Assembly: GCF_016411825.1 (NCBI RefSeq)
Contig: NZ_JAEKMH010000004.1
Location: 186,001 to 250,000 of the forward strand
Reading direction: 5' to 3'
DNA: 64,000 nt
Source of the DNA: Devosia sediminis
GTDB lineage: Bacteria; Pseudomonadota; Alphaproteobacteria; Rhizobiales; Devosiaceae
The notes below the pieces were generated by a model, which did not search any database, had not been told where the DNA came from, and was given only the letters and a program-made list of their open reading frames with translations. Below are positions 17,933 to 25,498 of this stretch, piece after piece (within the stretch, counting starts at the first letter, position 1; each line of letters opens with the position of its first letter). Made by a program: the position numbers and the translations under genes.

Positions 17933-19047
17933 TGGGTTGCGGCCTTGGCCAGTGCCGGAAAGATGGCGCGGGCATTGTCGCTGAGAATAGCCTGCCGATC
18001 CGCGTCTGAAAGGTAGTCGCTGTAACGCGTAAAATAGGTCAACGACTGCCCATAGGTACAGTAGCGGTCGACGTTAGGCGCATCCGAGCCCCAGATAAAG
18101 CGCTCCACCCCGAAGGCATCGATCAGCTGGCGAATATGGCCATGGGCCTTTGGGTAGGGATATTCCTGACGACCGCCCCAGGCAATGGGATAGAGTATTT
18201 CGCTGGAAACGCAGGCTTCGCGCATCAGCGTATTGAGCACTGATGGCAGTTCCAGCCGCTCGTCCGTATCGGCGTAGAGCGAGGTCGGAATGCCATGCAC
18301 CAGCACATGGTGGATGTCGGGGAAGCGTTCGCAGATATCGGCCAGGTGGCGCATTTCGTCTTCATAGCTGCCGACCGGCGACTTGCCCGACTGCACCCAG
18401 CACACGGGCAGCCCGCTGGCCTCCACCATCTTCCAGAACGGATCATAGGTGCGGTCCGAATGCATCGGCTGGTAGCCGCTGCGGAACATACCGGTCGTGG
18501 TGAAATACACACCGGTCATTCCAAGGCGGCCGATCTGATCCTCAAGGCGCTTCAGTTCGGCATCGGTATAGGCAAAAGCCTCTTCGACCTGCGCCAGCCC
18601 GACGAAACGGTCCGGATAGGCCTTGGCGGCTTCCGCAAAAGCCTCCGCTAGGTTGCCGTAAATGTGGTCATTCTGCAGCACGGCCGTCTGCACCCCCGCA
18701 TAGTCCATGATCGCCACCAGGCGCTCGGCGGTCATCGACAGGTCGTCCATCCAGGGCGGCAGGAACTGCACATAACCGGCATCGGGCCCACTGCCCCATT
18801 CATAGCGCCCGAATGTCCCGACCCGGAAATCGACATCCTTGCGACCTGCGGGGGACGGATCGTTCACATCCCATAGCGGGCGCTCGGCGATCAGGCTCTG
18901 GTCCGACTGCCGCCGATAGGGCTGGTTGCCATGCATGTGCATTGCCCGCTGCTGATGCAGCAGATGCGTTGCGGCATCGGCAAATCCAGCGGCGCTGGCA
19001 GCGGCGGGGAAAATGTGCGCGTGGCAGTCCACGATGCCGTAGCTCAT
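17929..19047 (-). CDS. Amidohydrolase-family (amidohydrolase 2 type) TIM-barrel enzyme
   Basis: A 372-residue metal-dependent hydrolase/decarboxylase-type protein. The N-terminal metal motif is VDCHAHIFP (H-x-H at about residues 9-11), a mid-barrel histidine lies in HHVLVHGIP, and the barrel closes with FIWGSDAPNVDRY, where the Asp of GSDxP is the usual last ligand. These are the hallmarks of the amidohydrolase 2 group, which includes hydrolases and decarboxylases of cyclic or aromatic acids. Placed inside an ABC-importer operon between permease and ATPase genes, it probably acts on the imported compound; the substrate cannot be read from sequence. Confidence 0.8.
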   Translation of the reverse strand: MSYGIVDCHAHIFPAAASAAGFADAATHLLHQQRAMHMHGNQPYRRQSDQSLIAERPLWDVNDPSPAGRKDVDFRVGTFGRYEWGSGPDAGYVQFLPPWMDDLSMTAERLVAIMDYAGVQTAVLQNDHIYGNLAEAFAEAAKAYPDRFVGLAQVEEAFAYTDAELKRLEDQIGRLGMTGVYFTTTGMFRSGYQPMHSDRTYDPFWKMVEASGLPVCWVQSGKSPVGSYEDEMRHLADICERFPDIHHVLVHGIPTSLYADTDERLELPSVLNTLMREACVSSEILYPIAWGGRQEYPYPKAHGHIRQLIDAFGVERFIWGSDAPNVDRYCTYGQSLTYFTRYSDYLSDADRQAILSDNARAIFPALAKAATQ

Positions 19048-19055
19048 GACGGTCT

Positions 19056-19904
19056 CTACTTCTCTAGATTGGGATCGAAGAAATCACGCAGGCCGTCACC
19101 GAAGGTGTTGAAGGCCAGCACGAGCAGCGAAATAGCTATGCCCGGCGCCATGATCAGATGCGGCGCCACGGTCAGGAACTCGCGGCTCGCGCCCAGCATG
19201 GTGCCCCATTCAGGCGCAGGCGGCTGTACGCCGAGCCCGAGGAACCCCAGTGCCGAACCGATCAGCACCGCCTGCCCAGCATTAAGGCTCAGCTCGATGA
19301 TGATTACCGTTAGCGCATTGGGCAGCACGTGGTGCAGCAGGATGCGCCAGTGGCTCATGCCAATAGTGACCGACGCCGCAACGAAGTCCTCTTCCTTGAG
19401 CTCGATGACCTTCGAACGTACGAGCCGCGCCAGCGGCGGAATAAAACTGGCCGTGATGGCGATGGTCAGCCCCATCGCGCTCGAACCGGCCACCGAAGCA
19501 ATGGCGATGGCCAGGACGATATTGGGCACGGTCAGCAGCAGGTCGATGATGCCGCTGAGAACACGGTCGACCTTGCCGCCGAAATAGCCGGCAACCGAAC
19601 CAAGGGCGACGCCGCCGATACCGGCCAGAAGCACCGAGCTCAGCGCAATGCTGACCGTGTAGCCTGTGCCAGCCAGGATGCGCGAAAAGATATCTCGCCC
19701 GATATTGTCGGTGCCAAGCCAGTGAGTGGCCGATGGCCCCTCGAGCAGGGCGAACAGGTCCTGTTCGGTAGGGTCATAGGGCGCCAGCATCGGGCCAAAA
19801 ATGGCCAGGAAGATGAAGAAGCCCAGCAACGAGCTGCCGAACCACAGATAGACATTGTGGGTGCGCCGGAAGCGGCGCGGCGCGGCGGCCGGAATATCAG
19901 CCAT
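19056..19904 (-). CDS. ABC transporter permease, DppC/OppC-like
   Basis: A 282-residue inner-membrane permease. Six hydrophobic segments follow an N-terminal helix (FGSSLLGFFIFLAIFGPMLAPYDP), and the DppC-type N-terminal signature APYDPTEQD plus HWLGTDNIGRDIFSR is present, as is the EAA-like loop ahead of the last helices (HVLPNALTVIIIELS). ATG 19904 gives the usual length and overlaps the upstream permease stop by 8 bp. Confidence 0.88.
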   Translation of the reverse strand: MADIPAAAPRRFRRTHNVYLWFGSSLLGFFIFLAIFGPMLAPYDPTEQDLFALLEGPSATHWLGTDNIGRDIFSRILAGTGYTVSIALSSVLLAGIGGVALGSVAGYFGGKVDRVLSGIIDLLLTVPNIVLAIAIASVAGSSAMGLTIAITASFIPPLARLVRSKVIELKEEDFVAASVTIGMSHWRILLHHVLPNALTVIIIELSLNAGQAVLIGSALGFLGLGVQPPAPEWGTMLGASREFLTVAPHLIMAPGIAISLLVLAFNTFGDGLRDFFDPNLEK

Positions 19905-20817
19905 AGCGGAGCCTCGGATTGATGAAACGGTACAGCAGGTCGACACCGATATTGATCAGCATGAAACCAATGACGAAGATCAGCGTAATGGCCTGCACCA
20001 GGGTGTAGTCGCGCACCGAGATGGCCGTCAGCATCAGGTCGCCGATGCCCGGCCAGGCGCATAGCCGCTCGATCACCACCGAGCCGCCGAGCAGGTAGCC
20101 GGCCTGCAAACCGATGATCGTCACCGTGGGGATCAGGACGTTGCGCAGCACATGGCTGACAAGAATGGCATGCGAGCCCAGCCCCTTGGCCCGGGCCGTG
20201 CGGACGTAGTTCTTGCGCAACTCCTCGATCACCACGCCTCGCGTCATGCGGGCAACCAAGGCGATCAGGCGAGCAGATAGCGCCAGCGTCGGGATCACCA
20301 GCGACAATATGCTGTCGGCCCCAAAGCTCGGCAGGATTCCGAGGCTGACGGAAAATACCGCGATCAGCACCATGCCCAGCCAGAAGTTGGGAACGGCCAG
20401 CAGCCCCACAACCGAAAACGAGATCACCAGGTCGGGCCAGCGATTGCGGTTGGCGCCGGCAATGATGCCTGCCGGAATTCCGATGACAATCGTCAGCAGG
20501 ATGGCGGATGCGGTCAGCGCAAGGGTAGCCGGAATGCGGCTCAGGATATGAGGCAGCGGATTGCCGCGGAAAGTGGTCGAATAGCCGAAATCCCCCTGCA
20601 GAAGGCCCGCAATATGGCGGATGAACTGCTCGGGTAATGGCCGGTCGAGGCCGAGCGCAATGCGAATGGCATCGATCTCGGCCTGCGTGGCAGTGGCTCC
20701 AGCAACGAAGGACGCTTCGTCGCCGGGCACCGATTTGAACAGCAGGAACAGGATCAGCACGACACCGAACGCGACCAGCGGGATGGAGGCAATTCTCCGA
20801 AGGAGGAACCTGAGCAT
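19897..20817 (-). CDS. ABC transporter permease, DppB/OppB-like
   Basis: A 306-residue inner-membrane permease with the typical DppB opening MLRFLLRRIASIPLVAFGV, the conserved LGLDRPLPEQF loop after the first membrane helix and the EAA loop (ELRKNYVRTARAKGL...HVLRNVLIPTVTIIG). Start ATG 20817 is placed directly after AAGGAGGAA. It forms the channel heterodimer with the following DppC-like protein. Confidence 0.88.
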   Translation of the reverse strand: MLRFLLRRIASIPLVAFGVVLILFLLFKSVPGDEASFVAGATATQAEIDAIRIALGLDRPLPEQFIRHIAGLLQGDFGYSTTFRGNPLPHILSRIPATLALTASAILLTIVIGIPAGIIAGANRNRWPDLVISFSVVGLLAVPNFWLGMVLIAVFSVSLGILPSFGADSILSLVIPTLALSARLIALVARMTRGVVIEELRKNYVRTARAKGLGSHAILVSHVLRNVLIPTVTIIGLQAGYLLGGSVVIERLCAWPGIGDLMLTAISVRDYTLVQAITLIFVIGFMLINIGVDLLYRFINPRLRYG

Positions 20818-20840
20818 GGCTGGTCGTATCCGTTGTCGAT

Positions 20841-22442
20841 CTAGATCTTGGCGTCGCGCAGCGTGGTGAATACGATGGGCATCACGGCCACACCGCTGAC
20901 GCTCTTGCGGGCCGCGGAAACGTTCTCGTTGACCTGCAGCCACACATGCGGAGCGTCGGCCCAGATGATGTCCTGCGCTTCCCCGAGTGCGGCAAGGCGA
21001 TCGGCCTCGGCCGGCGCGGTGTCTGCCAGGTTGAGCAGTTCATCGACGCGGGGATTGTTGTAGCGACCGGCATTCCAAACGTCCGGCTTGCCATTGTCAT
21101 CCGCATTGGACTTGAACAGCGACGCCAGGTGGTAGGTGCCCGAAGCGTTGGAGGGGTTGAAGCCGAACATGGCCAGGTCCCAGACCATGCTGGCCTTGTC
21201 CTGGCGCAGATAGTCCCAGTAGGCGCCCTTTTCGATCTTGGTGATCACGGCCTCGACGCCGATCTGCTTGAGCGCGCCGGAGACGATTTCTGCGACAGCG
21301 ACGTCGCCGGGGAATAGGCCTTCGGGAACATAAAGCGCCAGGCTGAGCCGCGCACCGTCCTTTTCTACGATGCCATCAGCGCCGGGCGCATAGCCGGCTT
21401 CGGCCAGAAGGGCCTTGGCCTTTTCCTGGTCATAGACCAGCTCGCCCACGCTCTTGTGGCCGATCGCGTCAAACGCCAGCGGGGAATCGGGTGCCTGGGC
21501 GTAACCGAAGAATACCTTCTCGGCGATGGTCACGACCGGCACGGCGAGGTTGAGCGCCTGGCGGACCTTGACCTCGCTGAGTGTAGGACGGGTCAGGTTG
21601 ATGATCAGCCCGATCGGGCGCAGGCCCGGACGATTGATGACTTCGATATCAGCGTTGCCAGCGAGCTGGCTGACGAGCTGGACCGGCACGGAATCGATGA
21701 TGTCGACAGCGCCCGTGGTCAGCGCGCTGATGCGCGTTGCAGGTTCTGCGATGAACTTGAAGACGATCCGGTCAGCGCCGGGCTTGCCGCCCCAATAGCC
21801 TGCAAAGGCCTTGAGCGTCAGCTCCTGGCCGGGGCTGAAAGCCTCCAGCTCGTATGGACCAGCGCCCACCGGGTTCTGGGCAAAGCCGTCTTCGCCGAAC
21901 TTTTCGATGGCTGCGGGGGAGACAATGGCGCCTGAGCCGTGTGCCAGCGTGTTGGGGAGCTGGGCGAACGGGGCCGAAGTGGTGATGACCACGGTCGTGT
22001 CATCGGGCGTTTCGACGCCCGAGATGGGGTCCCAGAGCGGACGGTTGGTGGTGTTGATGTCCTTGTTCATCATCCGCTCGATGTTGAACTTGACTGCTGC
22101 TGCATCCAGCGGCGTACCGTCATGGAACGTCACACCAGACCGAAGCGAAATGGTGCAGGTTTGGAGGTCTTCGCTCATTTCGTAGCTCTGGGCGAGCTGG
22201 GGCACGATCTTCATGTCGGCATCGAAGTCGAGCAGGCGATCAAACAGCAACAGCGCCGCTTCATAACCGCCCGGGTAGCCGGTAAATGCGCCATGCGCCG
22301 GATCGAGCGTCAGGATCGACGTGCTCTGGCCATAGGTGATGGTGCCCGATCCCGATTGTGCAAATGCACGAAGTGTAGTTGCTGGCAATGCCGCCAGTGC
22401 GGCCGCCCCGGCGGCTGCGGTCAAAAATTGTCTGCGCTGCAT
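20841..22442 (-). CDS. Periplasmic solute-binding protein of ABC transporter (family 5)
   Basis: A 533-residue extracytoplasmic solute-binding protein. The N-terminus MQRRQFLTAAAGAAALAAL is a twin-arginine-like export signal (RRQFL followed by a hydrophobic stretch and an Ala-rich cleavage region). The mature part has family 5 signatures such as LRSGVTFHDGTPLDAAAVKFN and a KALLAEAGY-type repeat. It captures the substrate for the DppBCDF-type transporter encoded downstream; 23 bp separate it from the permease. Peptides, opines or similar are all possible ligands. Confidence 0.88.
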   Translation of the reverse strand: MQRRQFLTAAAGAAALAALPATTLRAFAQSGSGTITYGQSTSILTLDPAHGAFTGYPGGYEAALLLFDRLLDFDADMKIVPQLAQSYEMSEDLQTCTISLRSGVTFHDGTPLDAAAVKFNIERMMNKDINTTNRPLWDPISGVETPDDTTVVITTSAPFAQLPNTLAHGSGAIVSPAAIEKFGEDGFAQNPVGAGPYELEAFSPGQELTLKAFAGYWGGKPGADRIVFKFIAEPATRISALTTGAVDIIDSVPVQLVSQLAGNADIEVINRPGLRPIGLIINLTRPTLSEVKVRQALNLAVPVVTIAEKVFFGYAQAPDSPLAFDAIGHKSVGELVYDQEKAKALLAEAGYAPGADGIVEKDGARLSLALYVPEGLFPGDVAVAEIVSGALKQIGVEAVITKIEKGAYWDYLRQDKASMVWDLAMFGFNPSNASGTYHLASLFKSNADDNGKPDVWNAGRYNNPRVDELLNLADTAPAEADRLAALGEAQDIIWADAPHVWLQVNENVSAARKSVSGVAVMPIVFTTLRDAKI

Positions 22443-22480
22443 TAGTCTCTCTCCCTTGTTTGCCTCTCGACGCGGATGCG

Positions 22481-23494
22481 TCAGAGCCAGAGTTCATTCC
22501 ATGTGAAAACTGCCGGCGTGCCGCCGGTGTGGACGAAAACCACGATGTCGCTGCTGTTGAACCGCCCCTCTCGAATATGCGCCACGAGGCCTGCTGCGGC
22601 CTTACCGGTGTAGATGGGGTCCAGCACGATACCTTCGGTGCGCGCAAACAGGCGCACGGCCTCGTCGCCGGCGGCGCTGGGAATGCCATAGGCCTGGCCG
22701 ACGAAGTTATCGAAGCTGGTAATGTCCGATTCCTCGATTACGAGGTCGAGGCCCAGCGCCGCAGCGCTTTCGTTGGCTATCGCAGCGGTGCGGGATGGAA
22801 TGTGGAACTCATCGGTCGCTGGGACGCCATGCATGGCAAAGGGCAGCCCGAGCAGCTTCTGCGCCAGGATAATACCGGCCGACCCCTTCCCGCTCGAAGA
22901 CATGTAAAAATAGTTCGGCGTCAGGTCGTTCTTCTGCAACTGCGAGACGACTTCGAGCGTGGTCTCTAAATAGGCCACTGCCGAAGCGACATCGAACATA
23001 GGATTGTCATTCAGGATGTGCGGACGCCCGCCGGTGGCGCGGACCTGCGCGGCCAGTTGGTCCAGCATCTGGCGCTGCACATGTCTGTCCGGTGCAAAAT
23101 GCACGTCGGCGCCGAGCAGGTAGTCGATCAGCAGATTGCCCTGCACTTCGGCTGGCTTTGCCCCCTCGAGTACGAGGATCGCCTTGAGCCCGAGCTTGTT
23201 GCAGGCGCCTACAGTCTGACGTGCCGAATTGGATTGCAGGTCCAGACCGACAATTACCGTATCAGGCCTGTCGATCATTGCATGAGCTAAGCGGAATTCA
23301 AGATTGCGCAGCTTATTGCCACCCAGCGCCACACCCGTAAGGTCATCCCGCTTCACGAAGATGCGTGGGCCGCCCAGCACCTTGCTCAAATGCTTAGCTT
23401 CTTCAAGCGGAGTGTTCCGGAGGGCGATCGGCACTCGTGGCAGCGTGTCGATGCGCGCCTGAATTTCTGCCGGGGTCATGCGTAGCGCACCCAT
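22481..23494 (-). CDS. PLP-dependent D-cysteine desulfhydrase / ACC deaminase family enzyme
   Basis: A 337-residue fold-type II PLP enzyme. The Schiff-base lysine is in ALGGNKLRNLEF, preceded by FVKRDDLTG; the phosphate-binding region SSSGKGSAG lies near residue 190 and the C-terminal motif is FVHTGGTPAVF, all as in D-cysteine desulfhydrase and 1-aminocyclopropane-1-carboxylate deaminase. Such enzymes release ammonia and often aminoacrylate, matching the RidA-like gene in the same operon. ATG 23494 is used; ATG 23479 is possible. It is the promoter-proximal gene of the operon, next to the divergent IclR regulator and the dyad at 23500-23535. Confidence 0.85.
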   Translation of the reverse strand: MGALRMTPAEIQARIDTLPRVPIALRNTPLEEAKHLSKVLGGPRIFVKRDDLTGVALGGNKLRNLEFRLAHAMIDRPDTVIVGLDLQSNSARQTVGACNKLGLKAILVLEGAKPAEVQGNLLIDYLLGADVHFAPDRHVQRQMLDQLAAQVRATGGRPHILNDNPMFDVASAVAYLETTLEVVSQLQKNDLTPNYFYMSSSGKGSAGIILAQKLLGLPFAMHGVPATDEFHIPSRTAAIANESAAALGLDLVIEESDITSFDNFVGQAYGIPSAAGDEAVRLFARTEGIVLDPIYTGKAAAGLVAHIREGRFNSSDIVVFVHTGGTPAVFTWNELWL

Positions 23495-23499
23495 TGACT

Positions 23500-23535
23500 G
23501 TCTCGTATATTGGACATATGTACTATATCTTAGAC
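23500..23535. promoter_or_regulatory. 36-bp imperfect palindrome, candidate IclR operator
   Basis: Between the divergent PLP-enzyme and IclR genes. The outer arms GTCT/AGAC, inner blocks ATAT/ATAT and the centre ACATATGT (23514-23521) are symmetric around 23517/23518, with about 26 of 36 positions matching the reverse complement. It lies 6 bp before the PLP-enzyme ATG and 30 bp before the IclR ATG, a position where binding would control both directions. The operator assignment is inferred from symmetry and position. Confidence 0.55.
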
Positions 23536-23564
23536 ACTGTACCATGCACAAGTGAAACTGCAAG

Positions 23565-24338
23565 ATGGCAAATGACGTCATAGAGCCGACCGTATCCAGT
23601 GGGGGGGCGCGCGAACGCGGCATCAATCGCGTGCTGCAAGTTTTGGAGTTTCTTCATGCCCGTGGCGAAGGGGTGAAGATCGGCGCTTTGGCAAAGGAAT
23701 TGCAGGCGCCACGGTCCAGCATCTACAATCTGGTCAGCTCACTTGCAGGCGCCGGGCTGCTGGAGATCAACGCCGCCGACAGCCGGGTGTTCTTCGGAAA
23801 GACCATGTATCTCTACGGGCTGAACTACATGCGCGAGAATCCCTTGGCCAAGCGCGCTCGGCTTGAGGTGGATCGCCTTGCCAAAGAGACCGGCGAGACC
23901 AGCGAATTCTGCATGCTGCAAAGCGGGCGCTACACTATCATCCACATGTGCCCAGGCTCGCGGCCGTTCCGCATTAGCTCGGCGGTGGGGCTACAGATAC
24001 CCATCCCTTGGACCGCTTCCGGCCGCCTGTTGCTAGCGGGGCATTCCCCTGACCAGATCAGCCAACTCATCCATCCGCGGGACTTCTTCCTGCCCGACGG
24101 CCGGCAGATCGCAATCGATGATTTCCAAGTTGCCATCGCCCAAGCTCGAGATGACGGCTATTGCCTCACCAAGGGGCTGATTGATGCCTATACCCAGTGC
24201 CTTGCCGCACCAATCTACAACGCCGACGGCCAGGTAGACGCCACCATCTGCCTAGTCTTGCCGATAGATGCGGACGAGCATCGGGTGTGGGATCTGCGAG
24301 GGCAGCTGGTAGAGACCGCTAGTCGCCTGTCAACCTAA
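23565..24338 (+). CDS. IclR-family transcriptional regulator
   Basis: A 257-residue regulator. The N-terminal winged helix (residues about 18-80: RVLQVLEFLHARGEGVKIGALAKELQ, then SSIYNLVSSLAGAGLL) is followed by the IclR effector domain with the usual hinge (ETGETSEFCML), the VGLQIPIPWTASGRLLLA strand pair and a C-terminal helix. It is divergent from the eight-gene uptake/catabolic operon and most likely controls it in response to the imported compound. Start ATG 23565. Confidence 0.88.
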   Translation: MANDVIEPTVSSGGARERGINRVLQVLEFLHARGEGVKIGALAKELQAPRSSIYNLVSSLAGAGLLEINAADSRVFFGKTMYLYGLNYMRENPLAKRARLEVDRLAKETGETSEFCMLQSGRYTIIHMCPGSRPFRISSAVGLQIPIPWTASGRLLLAGHSPDQISQLIHPRDFFLPDGRQIAIDDFQVAIAQARDDGYCLTKGLIDAYTQCLAAPIYNADGQVDATICLVLPIDADEHRVWDLRGQLVETASRLST

Positions 24339-24808
24339 TATAAGAACGTCGCACGAGAAGGACTGCCTGGCCAAACGTGATCCTCTAACTGCGCGATCGA
24401 TCTCTCCCGCACTGAAGATGCTTTAACAGGAGCCACCAGGAAGCTGCGGCAGTGGCTCGTCGATCTTGGGCGGTACGTCAGCGAATGGCGTGAGGCCCGG
24501 CCCCTGACCCTGGATGTCCTTTCGTCTTGCCTGCGATGGGATCCTTCGCCGTGTCCCAGTGAACGAAACCGATGGGACAACTGCGGTAGGAAGTTCCACG
24601 CGGAAAGCGAACAACATGCCTAAGCGAGGCAATGATTTCTTCTTCGATGCTCACCTTCGCGAGTCACACCCACTTCGGGACCACCGAAGAGTCCCTAATG
24701 ACATTGCAGCTCCTGAGCGCACCGGCAGCTTTCGGGAACTTGCGATATGACCCTGAACGGCAAAAACGGGGTCGACAGCGGTCTGACTGGTTGGATGAAA
24801 CACGCATC
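24339..24808. other. Gene-poor stretch between iclR and kdpE
   Basis: About 470 bp separating the convergent IclR gene and kdpE. Short frames are present on both strands but none has a convincing start or protein-like composition. It could hold decayed coding sequence; no inverted-repeat ends, tRNA or T-tract terminator are visible. Confidence 0.5.
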
Positions 24809-25498
24809 TCAGCGACGAAGCCGGTACCCTATACCGGGCTCGGTAATTATATGCTGTGGTTCACTTGCATCTTGCTCGAGCTTCTGTCGTAATTGGCCGA
24901 CGGCCACTCGCAGGTACTGCGTATCCTCAATGTGGGCCACGCCCCATACTGCAACCAGTAGCTCCTTGTGTGTGAGCACCTTGCCATGACCTGCGATTAG
25001 CCGGGTCAACAGCGCGTATTCTTTCGGGGGAAGCTTCACCTGCTCACCTCCTCGCACGACATATCTCAGATCGAGGTCCACCTCGATGTCTCCAAACACG
25101 ATTTTGGACTGCACAGGCTGTGCCGCGGCGCGCTGACGGAGAGCGGCCTTTATCCTTGCCAAAAGCTCACCGATCCCGAACGGCTTCTCTACATAATCGT
25201 TGGCTCCGCGCTCGAAAGCCTCGATCTTCTCGCCTTCCTTATCTCGCGCAGAAAGGATCAGGATCGGTCCGTCGTAGAAGGTACGGGCCTTCACCAAGAC
25301 GTCCTTGCCGTCCATGTCCGGAAGCCCGAGATCAAGAATGACCACGTCCGGGCTCCAGGTCGCGATTTCCCGTAGGCCTTGCGCACCGTTGTCGGCACGG
25401 AGGTGATGATACCCCGCCGCGTCGAGCGCAGGACCCAGAAACCTATGTATTTGAGGCTCGTCGTCGATGACGAGAATTCGTGCGAACAGCTGGTTCAC
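24809..25498 (-). CDS. kdpE: KdpE response regulator
   Basis: A 229-residue OmpR-family response regulator that, when phosphorylated by KdpD, activates kdp transcription under low potassium or osmotic stress. The receiver domain has the acidic pocket (ILVIDDEPQIHRF), the phosphoacceptor Asp in VVILDLGLPDMDG (about residue 53) and the lysine switch VEKPFGIGEL; the C-terminal winged helix ends with GIGYRLRR. GTG 25498 overlaps the kdpD stop (GTGA) behind GGAAAG, so it is preferred over the in-frame TTG 25510. Last gene of the kdp operon. Confidence 0.92.
   Translation of the reverse strand: MNQLFARILVIDDEPQIHRFLGPALDAAGYHHLRADNGAQGLREIATWSPDVVILDLGLPDMDGKDVLVKARTFYDGPILILSARDKEGEKIEAFERGANDYVEKPFGIGELLARIKAALRQRAAAQPVQSKIVFGDIEVDLDLRYVVRGGEQVKLPPKEYALLTRLIAGHGKVLTHKELLVAVWGVAHIEDTQYLRVAVGQLRQKLEQDASEPQHIITEPGIGYRLRR

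Noticed and set aside
24423..24632. Possible transposase C-terminus remnant in the gap before kdpE
   Set aside because: A few residues recall the end of an IS66-type transposase, but there are no inverted repeats or longer similarity, so it is not supported.
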